Source: JALZAA01 sp035938395
GTDB lineage: Bacteria; Actinomycetota; Acidimicrobiia; IMCC26256; JACDBD01
Length of the DNA stretch: 12,703 bases
NCBI GenBank assembly: GCA_035938395.1
Contig: DASZGY010000047.1
Coordinates: forward strand, 1 to 12,703
Direction: 5' to 3'
The notes under the pieces are model-generated. The model was not told the origin of the DNA, searched no databases, and was given only the letters and a program-made list of their open reading frames with translations. Both the position numbers and the translations under genes were made by a program. This document shows, in pieces, positions 5,906 through 12,703 of this stretch (the first letter of the stretch is position 1; each line of letters starts with the position of its first letter).

Positions 5906-8900
5906 CTATGAATCGGCCAGGATGGCGTTGGCCATCGCCTCGTGTCGGGGCATCTCGAACGCGACATACCCGGCGGCGGCTCGCGCGAGGTGTTCTCGTG
6001 CCCTGTCCAGATCGCGCGACCGACCACGAGCGACGAGCATTTGCGCGTAGAACCGCCGCGCGTCGAGCGCTTCCAATCGCATCGGGAGCTCCAGCGAAAG
6101 CCGGAGAGCTTCATCGAAATGCGCCTCGGCGCGGTCCCACTCACGTGCACACGCAGCCGACATTCCTTCGAGAGTCGCGAGAAGGCGGTAGTCCCAGCTC
6201 CTCATCAGGCTTCCGGTTGCCGCGAGCTCCACCATCACGCGGTACAGCGCGGCCGCTTCCTCGGCTTCGCCGAGGATGGTGAACGCCTCGACGGCAGCAG
6301 CCGCGACCCCCCAGGACTTCTCCGAGTTCGAACGGCCGAGGCTCGGGAAGTCGGGCCGAGCCTGGTCGATCAGTTCGATCGCCCTCGCGCGGTCCCCGAG
6401 GTGGGCATGGACGAGGAACAACCGAGCGACATGGCCGCCGGATGCTCCCCGGACTTCGAGGCGAGCTGCTTCCTCGAATCGCCAGAGGGCGTCGTCCCAT
6501 CGACCTCTCCAGAATGCGGCCAAGCCGATTCGGGCCTGGCCGATCGACGACAACCATGGAAAGCCCATGCTCTTTCCGAGCTCGAGAGCGTGATGACCGC
6601 GTCGCTCGAGGACCGCAGGTGCCGGGTGGCTGCCCACGTCACGAAAGCTCTGGCTCTGCTCGGCGAATACGTAGGCCGACCAGTTCCCGAGCCGGCGCGC
6701 GAGCGCTTCGCCTTCCTTGCCGATCTCGGCCGCTTCTTCGAATCGACCGAGCCATCCCAGCGATGCTCCGATGTACCCCAGCACGTTGGCAAGGTTCCAA
6801 AGATCTCCGGCCCGTCGCAGGTGCTCGACGCTCTCGAGACCGGCATCGATCGTCTCTTGGTGCTGGTAGTACGCAAACTTGTGGGCGGCGCGGGAGTAGA
6901 GAGCGAGACCGAGCACACGGTCGTCGTCGTGCTCACGGGCGACCTTCAGCGCCTGCTCCAACAATTCCTCGCCTCGTTCGTAGGAGCCCGCGTGGCTGGC
7001 GATCCGCCCGGAGAGAGCGAGCAGACCGGCGTGATGCACGCCCGGGCTGTCGCCGAGCGCAGCCAGACCTTGGTCGACGAGTGCCGCCGCCTGGCTACCG
7101 CCGCGCCACCACGCCACTTGCACGGCGGCGTCGAGGCAGAGTCGAGCGACGGATGACGCGTCGTTCAGCTCTTCGAAGGCGTCCAGCGCCTCGCGCCAGA
7201 GTGCCAGCGCGTCGTCCAAGTGCCCGAGGCTCCTTTCCGCCGTCCCCATTTGTTCGAGGACGCTCGCACGTGCGGTGAGGTCGTCCTCCGGGAGCAACGA
7301 CAGTGCGCGGGCGAAGTGCCGAAGTGCTTCCGAGTAAGCAGCGGCCTCGAGCGCCCTGTCGCCGGCCATGACGAGAAAGCGGATCGTGCGATCGGAGTCC
7401 GCCCACCGCCCAGCCCGTTCGAGGTGGTAGGCGACCGCAGACGCATGTTCTCCCAGGGAACCGGCATGCACTTGTTCGAGCGCATCGGCGACGCGACCGT
7501 GGAGTCGTTGGCGCCGAGTGAGCGAGAGCTCGTTGAGCAACGTGTGCCGGATCAGCTCGTGCGCGAATGCGAAGCGCACTTCGTCGCCCTCGGCGACGGA
7601 TGTGATGAGTCGAGCCCTCTCCGCCTCGTCGACGGCGTCAATCAGCTCGTCTTCGGAAAGGTCTGCCAGCACATCGAGGAGCTCGAAACCGAAGTCGCGA
7701 CCGACCAGCGACGCCAGAGCGAGCACGTGCCGAGTGTTCGCTTGCAGGTGTTCGAGTCTGCTCTCGATCGCCAAGCGCAGACTCTCGGGAACTTCGAGAT
7801 CTATATCGCCCAGCTCGCGCCATCGGCCGCCGGCGAGGAGCCGACCCTGCTCGACGAGTTGATGGACCACTTCTTCGAGGAAGAAAGGGTTGCCCCTTGT
7901 CGCCTCGTAGAGGGTCTGCACGAGAGCGGGAGGCGGTGGGCTCTCACCGACGGCGGTCAGGAGGAGAGCCACGTCGGCTTCGCCGAGCTCATCGACGACG
8001 ATCGACTGGACCAGATGACGCCGGTGGAGCTTCGTCAGCATCTCGTGAAGCGGGCTCGAGGCCGAGACCTCCTCGCGGGTGTAGGTGGTCGCGATGAGGA
8101 TGGGCAGCTCGCGAAGTTTGGTCGCGAGGTACTCGATGAGGAGGAGCGACGGTTCGTCAGCCCACTGGAGGTCGTCGACCAGGATCACGACCGGGCGAGC
8201 CGCACCCACCCTGGCCAGCACCTCTTGCGCCGTGACGAAGAGGTACCGGCGCTCTTCGTCGCCCGGGAGCTCCGCGGGCGGGGGAATGTCGGGGTACTGG
8301 CGGCGGAGGTTCGGCAAGAGCCGGGCCATCTCGCCCGCGTGCTCGCCGATGATGTCGCGGAACGCTTCCGGGCTCAGGCGCCGCTGGACTGCTTCGAGAA
8401 CCTCCACGACGGGGACGTAGGGGTCACCGCGGCTGGTCTCGTGGCACCGCCCGACGAGAAACCGCAGGCCTCGCGCCTGTGCCTCGGCACCGATCTCCTC
8501 GACGAAGCGTGTCTTCCCGACGCCGGCGCTTCCGGTGACCACGACCAGCCCGCCCTCGCCCTCGTTCGCCCGGTCGACGCATTGACGGAGTACGGCCCGT
8601 TCGTTGTCGCGATCGACGAACGGGCTGCGACTCTCGAGCGGCGGCGCCTGATCGGCAACCTCCCCGCTCGTCGCCTCGTACAGACGCCACTGCTCTTGCA
8701 GGCCCTTGAGCCAGAACAACCCGCGATACACGAAGGTCCAGTCCGCACAACTCGAAGCCTCCGCGCGCACAGCTTCGGAAACGAGCACCTGTCCAGTTCG
8801 AGCCTTCGCGGTAACGCGGGCCGCCGCGTGCACGGCCAAACCGTGGACGTCGCCGCCCTCTTCGATGACCGGACCGGCGTTGAGTCCCATCCGTACAGGA

Positions 8901-9172
8901 AGCGTTGCGTCCGGGTGGGAGGCGTTGTATTCGCGCAATCGCCCGCGAATATCCAAGGCGGCGCGGACACCAGTGACGCACGAGGAGAAGACGGACAAGT
9001 ATCCATCGCCGGTCGACGCGATCACTCGGCCGCCGTGCTTCGTGACGACCTCTCGAACGATCTCTTCATGGACATGCCCGAGCGCTACGGCCATCTCGTC
9101 GCCGCGCACGCTCAGGAACTCAGTAGAAGCCTCCGTGTCGGTGAACAGGATGGTCGTGTCGGATGTGCTCAT
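5906..9172 (-). CDS. class III nucleotide cyclase-like / AAA ATPase / TPR signalling protein
   Basis: A 1088-residue cytoplasmic three-part protein. Residues about 5-165 form a class III adenylate/guanylate cyclase domain: 'ILFTDTEAST' carries metal ligand D12 and 'STGDGYLSVF' carries D56. Residues about 184-450 are an AAA/STAND-type ATPase: a Walker A motif in 'TGSAGVGKT' (213-221, K220), Walker B in 'VVILVDDLQWAD' (D333, D334) and 'GNPFFLEE' (428-435). From about 600 to the end are helical repeats of the TPR type. It resembles MalT/AfsR-like regulators but has no C-terminal LuxR helix-turn-helix, so it should signal by nucleotide chemistry or protein contact rather than direct DNA binding. 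Two cyclase positions deviate: the purine-selecting Lys expected before 'xTGD' is A52, and the transition-state Asn of 'VNxAAR' is H115 in 'VHAAARV' (R119 kept). The VH variant occurs in known actinobacterial and rhizobial homologues. The start is the ATG at 9172, which fits the cyclase N-terminus. The extension to 9349 has no family sequence and runs into the divergent gene. Its Shine-Dalgarno sequence is weak. Confidence 0.9.
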   Translation of the reverse strand: MSTSDTTILFTDTEASTEFLSVRGDEMAVALGHVHEEIVREVVTKHGGRVIASTGDGYLSVFSSCVTGVRAALDIRGRLREYNASHPDATLPVRMGLNAGPVIEEGGDVHGLAVHAAARVTAKARTGQVLVSEAVRAEASSCADWTFVYRGLFWLKGLQEQWRLYEATSGEVADQAPPLESRSPFVDRDNERAVLRQCVDRANEGEGGLVVVTGSAGVGKTRFVEEIGAEAQARGLRFLVGRCHETSRGDPYVPVVEVLEAVQRRLSPEAFRDIIGEHAGEMARLLPNLRRQYPDIPPPAELPGDEERRYLFVTAQEVLARVGAARPVVILVDDLQWADEPSLLLIEYLATKLRELPILIATTYTREEVSASSPLHEMLTKLHRRHLVQSIVVDELGEADVALLLTAVGESPPPPALVQTLYEATRGNPFFLEEVVHQLVEQGRLLAGGRWRELGDIDLEVPESLRLAIESRLEHLQANTRHVLALASLVGRDFGFELLDVLADLSEDELIDAVDEAERARLITSVAEGDEVRFAFAHELIRHTLLNELSLTRRQRLHGRVADALEQVHAGSLGEHASAVAYHLERAGRWADSDRTIRFLVMAGDRALEAAAYSEALRHFARALSLLPEDDLTARASVLEQMGTAERSLGHLDDALALWREALDAFEELNDASSVARLCLDAAVQVAWWRGGSQAAALVDQGLAALGDSPGVHHAGLLALSGRIASHAGSYERGEELLEQALKVAREHDDDRVLGLALYSRAAHKFAYYQHQETIDAGLESVEHLRRAGDLWNLANVLGYIGASLGWLGRFEEAAEIGKEGEALARRLGNWSAYVFAEQSQSFRDVGSHPAPAVLERRGHHALELGKSMGFPWLSSIGQARIGLAAFWRGRWDDALWRFEEAARLEVRGASGGHVARLFLVHAHLGDRARAIELIDQARPDFPSLGRSNSEKSWGVAAAAVEAFTILGEAEEAAALYRVMVELAATGSLMRSWDYRLLATLEGMSAACAREWDRAEAHFDEALRLSLELPMRLEALDARRFYAQMLVARGRSRDLDRAREHLARAAAGYVAFEMPRHEAMANAILADS

Positions 9173-9253
9173 TTGGCACTCGGAGAAACGCTTGTTGGGA
9201 CACGCGTCATGAATGAGACTCCCATAGAACCGAAGACCGAGAAAGGTAATCCC

Positions 9254-9625
9254 ATGCCAAGTGCACTCATGATGTACAAGCTCCAGGGCGCGCTCACGCC
9301 CGACGCGATCGGCGCTCTGAGGCGTGAAGCGCCCCACATGATCGAGCAACTCAAAGTGCCCGGAAATTTGGTCGAAGTCGCCGGAAGTGTCCTCGACCTG
9401 GACTCGGACGACATTGCGTACCTGGAAGCGATACCGCCCGCCGTGCGTGAGGGAATGCGAGCGGCGATCAGCTCAGCGATCGAAGCTGACAAGCCCGTCC
9501 ATGTCGGGTTTTCGCCCGGCTACGACTTCGAAGTGCGGATCTGGGACTACGAACAAGGGGTCAGCGTGCATGTGAGCGGCCCGTATCCGCCGAAAATGCC
9601 ACACAATCGTTTCCCAAGCACGTAA
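9254..9625 (+). CDS. small protein of unknown function
   Basis: A 123-residue protein I cannot assign. It starts at the ATG at 9254, preceded by GAAAGG (9241-9246) at 7 bases, the best Shine-Dalgarno sequence in the window. An in-frame ATG at 9209 would add 15 polar residues. The N-terminal half is helical and acidic ('LTPDAIGALRREAPHMIEQL', then 'LDLDSDDIAYLEAIPPAVRE'). The C-terminal half has 'KPVHVGFSPGYDFEVRIWDY' and 'VSVHVSGPYPP', an aromatic beta-rich region that I vaguely associate with hypothetical actinobacterial proteins. There are no membrane segments and no signal peptide. It is divergent from the cyclase-ATPase gene with 81 bases between starts, so the two could share regulation. 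It overlaps no other coding-quality frame. It is a real gene with fair probability, but the function is unknown. Confidence 0.7.
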   Translation: MPSALMMYKLQGALTPDAIGALRREAPHMIEQLKVPGNLVEVAGSVLDLDSDDIAYLEAIPPAVREGMRAAISSAIEADKPVHVGFSPGYDFEVRIWDYEQGVSVHVSGPYPPKMPHNRFPST

Positions 9626-9655
9626 TCGAGCCATATGAAGCCGACGCGCGATCGT

Positions 9656-9678
9656 GAGCTCGTCTTCGGTCGAGACTC
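9656..9678. terminator. cUUCGg tetraloop hairpin between convergent genes
   Basis: The arms 9656-9664 and 9669-9678 pair over 8 bp with one T-T mismatch and one bulged A, closing on a TTCG loop flanked by C-G, an exceptionally stable RNA tetraloop. It sits in the 91-base gap between the ends of the unknown small gene and the quinone oxidoreductase gene. No T-run follows on either strand, so it would be a non-canonical or bidirectional terminator or an mRNA 3' stabiliser. Nothing else is supported in 9626-9716; a 21-codon ORF there (9635-9700) has no supporting evidence. Confidence 0.35.
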
Positions 9679-9716
9679 GTTGGACCTGACGCGGCGATGA
9701 GCTCCTCGCCGGGGGC

Positions 9717-10700
9717 TCAGCCGTCGCCGACCGTGACGACGACCTTGCCCTTCGCCTTGCGGTCGGCGAGCTCCCGGATCGCCTCGGGGGCGCGCTCGAG
9801 CGGATAGGTCGAGGACACGTGCGGGCGCAGCTTGCCCTCGCGCCACCAGCCGATCAGTTCCTCGACGTTCCGGCGATGACGGTCGGGCTCCCGGCCGACG
9901 AACGCGCCCCAGAAGACGCCGACGATGTCGCAGCCCTTGAGCAACGTCAGGTTCAACGGAATCGCCGGGATCTCGCCCGCGGCGAAACCGACGACGAGGA
10001 AGCGCCCCTCCCAGGCGGTGGCGCGCAGAGCAGGCTCGCTGTACGGACCACCGACCGGGTCGTACACGATGTCGGCGCCGGCGCCGCCGGTGAGGTCGCG
10101 GATCCGTGACTTGAGGTCCTCGCTCGCGTAGTTGATCGTCATCGTGGCGCCGTACTCGCGGCAGAGCTCGAGCTTGTCGTCGCTCGACGCCGCCGCAATC
10201 ACGGTCGCGCCCATCACGGCACCGAGCTCGACCGCGGCCAGTCCGACACCGCCGGCGGCGCCGAGCACGACAAGCGTCTCGCCGGGCTCGAGGCGCCCAC
10301 GATCTTTCAGCGCGTAGTGAGAGGTGCCATACGCGTAGAGGAACGACGACGCGGGCGCGAAGTCGATGCCGTCGGGAATCGGGATCAGCGAATCAGCGTC
10401 CACCGCGATCTTCTCGGCGAGACCACCCCAGCCGGTTGACGCGAAGACCCGATCGCCGACCGAGACGCCGTCGACGCCGGGGCCGACCGAGCTCACGACG
10501 CCGGCGATCTCGGCGCCCGGCGAGAAGGGGACGGGCGGCTTGAACTGGTACAGGTTCTGGATGATGAGGACGTCGGGGAAGTTCACGGCGCAGGCCCTGA
10601 CCTCGACGACGACCCGACCGTCACCTGCGGTCGGATCGTCGACGTCCTCGAGCGTCAACGACTCCGGCGGCCCGTACTCGCGACAGAGGACTGCTCGCAT
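9717..10700 (-). CDS. NADPH:quinone oxidoreductase-like zinc-independent MDR enzyme
   Basis: A 327-residue medium-chain dehydrogenase/reductase of the quinone oxidoreductase branch; relatives transfer hydride from NADPH to quinones or enones in the cytoplasm. The GroES-like N-terminal domain includes 'ACAVNFPDVLI' (37-47) and 'PFSPGAEIAGVVSSVG' (58-73), a segment diagnostic of this branch. The Rossmann domain begins at 'LVVLGAAGGVGLAAVELG' with the cofactor loop AAGGVG at 148-153. The cysteines of zinc-dependent alcohol dehydrogenases are absent. 'GADIVYDPVGG' and 'GRFLVVGFAAGEIP' follow as expected, and the length is normal. The ATG at 10700 is preferred over a GTG at 10709, because the latter lies inside the TACGGT -10 element and would not be transcribed from it. 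It is divergent from the acyltransferase gene with no obvious functional link. The true substrate is not predictable from sequence. Confidence 0.92.
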   Translation of the reverse strand: MRAVLCREYGPPESLTLEDVDDPTAGDGRVVVEVRACAVNFPDVLIIQNLYQFKPPVPFSPGAEIAGVVSSVGPGVDGVSVGDRVFASTGWGGLAEKIAVDADSLIPIPDGIDFAPASSFLYAYGTSHYALKDRGRLEPGETLVVLGAAGGVGLAAVELGAVMGATVIAAASSDDKLELCREYGATMTINYASEDLKSRIRDLTGGAGADIVYDPVGGPYSEPALRATAWEGRFLVVGFAAGEIPAIPLNLTLLKGCDIVGVFWGAFVGREPDRHRRNVEELIGWWREGKLRPHVSSTYPLERAPEAIRELADRKAKGKVVVTVGDG

Positions 10701-10707
10701 GGCCGGC

Positions 10708-10713
10708 ACCGTA
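10708..10713 (-). promoter_or_regulatory. -10 element of a probable leaderless promoter for the quinone oxidoreductase gene
   Basis: On the minus strand TACGGT matches TANNNT and is followed by 7 bases and then the ATG at 10700, so the transcript would begin at the start codon. A GTGACG at 10738-10733 resembles a -35 hexamer, at a slightly long spacing of 19. This decides the start of the gene in favour of the second of two nearby candidates. Confidence 0.55.
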
Positions 10714-10777
10714 GGCGACCGGTGCGATCGGTCGTCACGGGACGCGCCGGGCGATTCTCACTTGTTCTTCATGTCGC

Positions 10778-10795
10778 TTTCACGCCTTTCACGGC
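10778..10795 (+). repeat. tandem 9-base direct repeat upstream of the acyltransferase gene
   Basis: TTTCACGCC at 10778-10786 is directly followed by TTTCACGGC at 10787-10795, eight of nine bases identical. It ends 21 bases before the GTG start at 10817 and could be a regulator site overlapping the promoter. It may also be chance, because only one pair is present. Confidence 0.25.
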
Positions 10796-10816
10796 TCTTG
10801 GCGCTATCAGTCGTGG

Positions 10817-12703
10817 GTGCAGACGGCGGTCTCGCTCGCCGAGACCGAGACGGAACGGCCCGGCGCGCGCACCCACGTCCGCGACCGGACGCCGTCGTTC
10901 ACGTACCAGCCCGCGCTCGACGGGCTCCGGGCGCTGGCCGTGCTCGGAGTCCTCCTGTACCACGCCGGCGTGAGCTGGGCGCCGGGAGGGTTCCTCGGCG
11001 TCGACGCGTTTTTCGTGCTCAGCGGATTCCTCATCACGTCGCTCCTCGTCGACGAATGGCGCACACGAGGCCGTATCGACTTCGGGGCGTTCTGGTTACG
11101 GCGGGCGCGACGGCTTCTTCCGGCGCTCGTCCTTGTCGTCATCGCGGTCGGCGCGTACGCGGTCTTCGTCGCGCGTCCGGACGAGCTGGACCGGATCCGC
11201 GGCGACACGTTCGGCTCCTTGCTGTACGTCGCCAACTGGCGCCAGCTGTTCGAGTCGTCCTACTTCGCGAAGCTCGCGACGCCCTCGCCGCTGCGGCACA
11301 CATGGTCGCTCGGCATCGAGGAGCAGTGGTATCTCGTGTGGCCATTGGCGCTGGTGCTCATGATTCGACTGACCCGAGACCGACGCTGGGCTGTGATCGG
11401 GTTGACGGCCGCGCTCGCAATCGGGTCGGCCGCGCTCATGGCGGCATTCTTCCAATCGGCGGACCCGTCACGGGTGTACTACGGCACCGACACGCGCGCG
11501 CAGGCGCTCCTGCTCGGCGCCGTGCTCGCGTTCCTCGTCACGCGCCCCCGTCGGCGACGATCCCGACAGGCGACTGCGACCGCGAGCCTCGTCGGCCTTG
11601 AATGCGCCGGCATCCTCGCCCTCGCGTACCTCGGCTGGCTCTGGACGCACGTCGCCGACACTTCGACATGGCTGTATACCGGCGGCTTCCTCGTCGAGGG
11701 GCTGGCAGTCGCCGCCCTCATCGCGGCCGCCACGCGGCCATACTCTCCGATCCTCGGGCCGTTGCTCTCCCTTGCGCCGCTCCGTGCCATCGGACGGATC
11801 TCGTACGGCGTGTACCTGTGGCACTGGCCCGTGTACGTGTACCTGACACCGGCGCGGACGGGCCTGGACGACGCCCAGCTCCTGGTCCTCCGGCTCGCGG
11901 TCACGTTCGCACTCGCGGTTGCGTCGTACCGGCTCGTCGAGCAGCCGATCCGCCACCGGACCTTGAGTCGGCCCCGGATGATCGCGCTCGCTTCTTTCCT
12001 CGGAGTGACGGCCGCAGTCACGGTCGTAGCGGTCGCCGTCTCGGCCGCAGGCGCGCCCTCCACCGTCAGCGCGCTGGAGCGCGCCTCGGGCCGGTCGTCG
12101 GCCCCGGCTCCGGTCACCCGCCCGAATCAGGTGACGGTGCCGAAGGTGCTCATCGCCGGCGACTCTGTGGCACTCACGCTCGGATACTGGCTCGATCCGA
12201 AGCAGGACACGCGGGGCGTCCAGATGCGCACCGAAGCCACGCTCGGGTGCGGCCTCACTGCGGGGACGGTGCACAGCGACGGCAACGACCTCCCGACCAG
12301 CGACGAGTGCAGCGGCTGGCCGTTGCGATGGCGACAGACCGTCGAGGAGTACCAACCATCTGTCGCGGTCATGTTGGTCGGCGCCTGGGACGTCGTGGAC
12401 CACCGGATCGACGGCGACATCCTGCCGGTCGGGAGCGACGCTTGGGTGCTGTACATGACCCATCAGCTCGATACCGCGACCGACGTGCTGAGCGCGCGCG
12501 GCGCTCGGGTCGTGATGCTGACGTCACCGTGCTTCGGGCAGCCCGACAGCGGTCTCGACGGTATTCCCGAGCGTTCCGACCCGACGCGCCTGCGCGCCAT
12601 GAACGACGTGCTCCGCACCTATGCGAAGGGCCACCCGGCGAGAGTGTCGCTCGTGGACCTGCATGCCTTTCTCTGTCCGAGCGGCTCGTATACGCCGACC
12701 GTG
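10817..12703 (+). CDS. acyltransferase 3 / SGNH-domain O-acyltransferase, OafA-like (3' partial)
   Basis: The first 629 codons of a membrane O-acyltransferase, open at the right edge. Such proteins transfer acetyl or other acyl groups across the membrane to cell-surface sugars. After a hydrophilic stretch of about 30 residues, the acyltransferase-3 domain begins with 'QPALDGLRALAVL'. The conserved His is H49 in 'LLYHAGVSW', followed by 'GVDAFFVLSGFLIT' (D63, S69) and 'HTWSLGIEEQWYLVWP' (H161 to E168-E169). About ten membrane helices run to near residue 415. A linker leads to an SGNH hydrolase-like domain with the block I motif G448-D449-S450 in 'VLIAGDSVALTLG' and a likely block III at 'MLVGAWDVVDHRI'. 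The sequence stops at 'LHAFLCPSGSYTPTV', just before the expected catalytic DxxH, so completeness cannot be judged. The GTG at 10817 is the only in-frame start between the upstream region and the domain; its Shine-Dalgarno sequence is poor. Confidence 0.93.
   Translation, partial: MQTAVSLAETETERPGARTHVRDRTPSFTYQPALDGLRALAVLGVLLYHAGVSWAPGGFLGVDAFFVLSGFLITSLLVDEWRTRGRIDFGAFWLRRARRLLPALVLVVIAVGAYAVFVARPDELDRIRGDTFGSLLYVANWRQLFESSYFAKLATPSPLRHTWSLGIEEQWYLVWPLALVLMIRLTRDRRWAVIGLTAALAIGSAALMAAFFQSADPSRVYYGTDTRAQALLLGAVLAFLVTRPRRRRSRQATATASLVGLECAGILALAYLGWLWTHVADTSTWLYTGGFLVEGLAVAALIAAATRPYSPILGPLLSLAPLRAIGRISYGVYLWHWPVYVYLTPARTGLDDAQLLVLRLAVTFALAVASYRLVEQPIRHRTLSRPRMIALASFLGVTAAVTVVAVAVSAAGAPSTVSALERASGRSSAPAPVTRPNQVTVPKVLIAGDSVALTLGYWLDPKQDTRGVQMRTEATLGCGLTAGTVHSDGNDLPTSDECSGWPLRWRQTVEEYQPSVAVMLVGAWDVVDHRIDGDILPVGSDAWVLYMTHQLDTATDVLSARGARVVMLTSPCFGQPDSGLDGIPERSDPTRLRAMNDVLRTYAKGHPARVSLVDLHAFLCPSGSYTPTV

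Noticed and set aside
5942..7156. A 404-codon open frame on the plus strand
   Set aside because: It is antisense to the TPR part of the cyclase-ATPase gene, has no recognisable motif and no promoter or Shine-Dalgarno sequence. It is explained by the low stop frequency in GC-rich sequence.
7220..9625. An 801-codon open frame on the plus strand
   Set aside because: Most of it is antisense to the cyclase-ATPase-TPR gene, whose translation has clear motifs. The plus-strand product up to about 9253 shows no domain and has the composition of a mirrored frame in GC-rich DNA. Only its last 123 codons are kept as a gene.
7640..9669. A 13-base match (AGCTCGTCTTCGG) near 7643 and near 9657
   Set aside because: One pair only, built from codons common in this GC-rich DNA, with one copy inside coding sequence. 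No flanking similarity suggests a mobile repeat.
10366..11601. A 411-codon plus-strand frame spanning the divergent promoter region
   Set aside because: It begins antisense to the quinone oxidoreductase and continues out of frame through the acyltransferase gene; both real genes have strong motifs.
11468..12463. A 331-codon minus-strand frame inside the acyltransferase gene
   Set aside because: It is a mirrored frame of a gene with clear acyltransferase-3 and SGNH motifs; its own translation is low-complexity and charged.

Overview
The window is GC-rich, tightly packed DNA with strong third-position G/C bias, GTG starts and several promoters of the leaderless TANNNT type. Its gene content (MMPL transporter, family 1 solute-binding protein, cyclase-ATPase-TPR regulator, OafA-type acyltransferase) fits a high-GC actinobacterium, perhaps an acidimicrobial or mycobacterial-like soil lineage. 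This taxonomic placement is inference; there is no rRNA or tRNA here to anchor it. I see no CRISPR array, transposase, integrase, phage gene or RNA gene.

Layout, left to right. (1) 1-404, minus strand: the first 15 codons of a gene leaving the window (possibly SnoaL/NTF2-like), preceded with a 4-base GTGA overlap by a small DUF4345-like membrane protein. (2) 434-696, plus strand: a decayed membrane-protein gene, in which an N-terminal stub and a later segment are joined out of frame. Its candidate -10 overlaps that of the divergent DUF4345-like gene. (3) 815-2986, plus: an intact MMPL/RND transporter with a probable leaderless promoter and a GC-rich palindrome at the -35 position. (4) 2987-3123: a convergent intergenic stretch with nested inverted repeats. 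(5) 3124-4332, minus: a class C beta-lactamase-like serine hydrolase. (6) 4425-4487, plus: what looks like the first 16 or so codons of a short-chain dehydrogenase, cut off and joined by a GTGA overlap to (7) 4484-5875, a secreted sugar-type solute-binding protein with no permease or ATPase genes beside it. (8) 5906-9172, minus: a 1088-residue class III nucleotide cyclase-AAA ATPase-TPR protein whose cyclase domain lacks two expected active-site residues. (9) 9254-9625, plus: a 123-residue protein I do not recognise, divergent from the cyclase gene. (10) 9717-10700, minus: a zinc-less quinone oxidoreductase-like MDR enzyme with a clear leaderless promoter. (11) 10817 to the right edge, plus: an acyltransferase-3/SGNH O-acyltransferase, open at its 3' end.

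The genes do not form one pathway. Apart from the GTGA-linked pairs, neighbours are mostly divergent or convergent single-gene units. The region mixes envelope and transport functions (MMPL transporter, acyltransferase, solute-binding protein), stand-alone enzymes (serine hydrolase, quinone oxidoreductase) and one large signalling protein. Two gene remnants suggest past deletion or recombination between 430 and 700 and near 4470. I do not see convincing evidence for an entirely new system. The best leads are the variant cyclase-ATPase with its divergent unknown partner, and the dehydrogenase-stub/solute-binding-protein junction.
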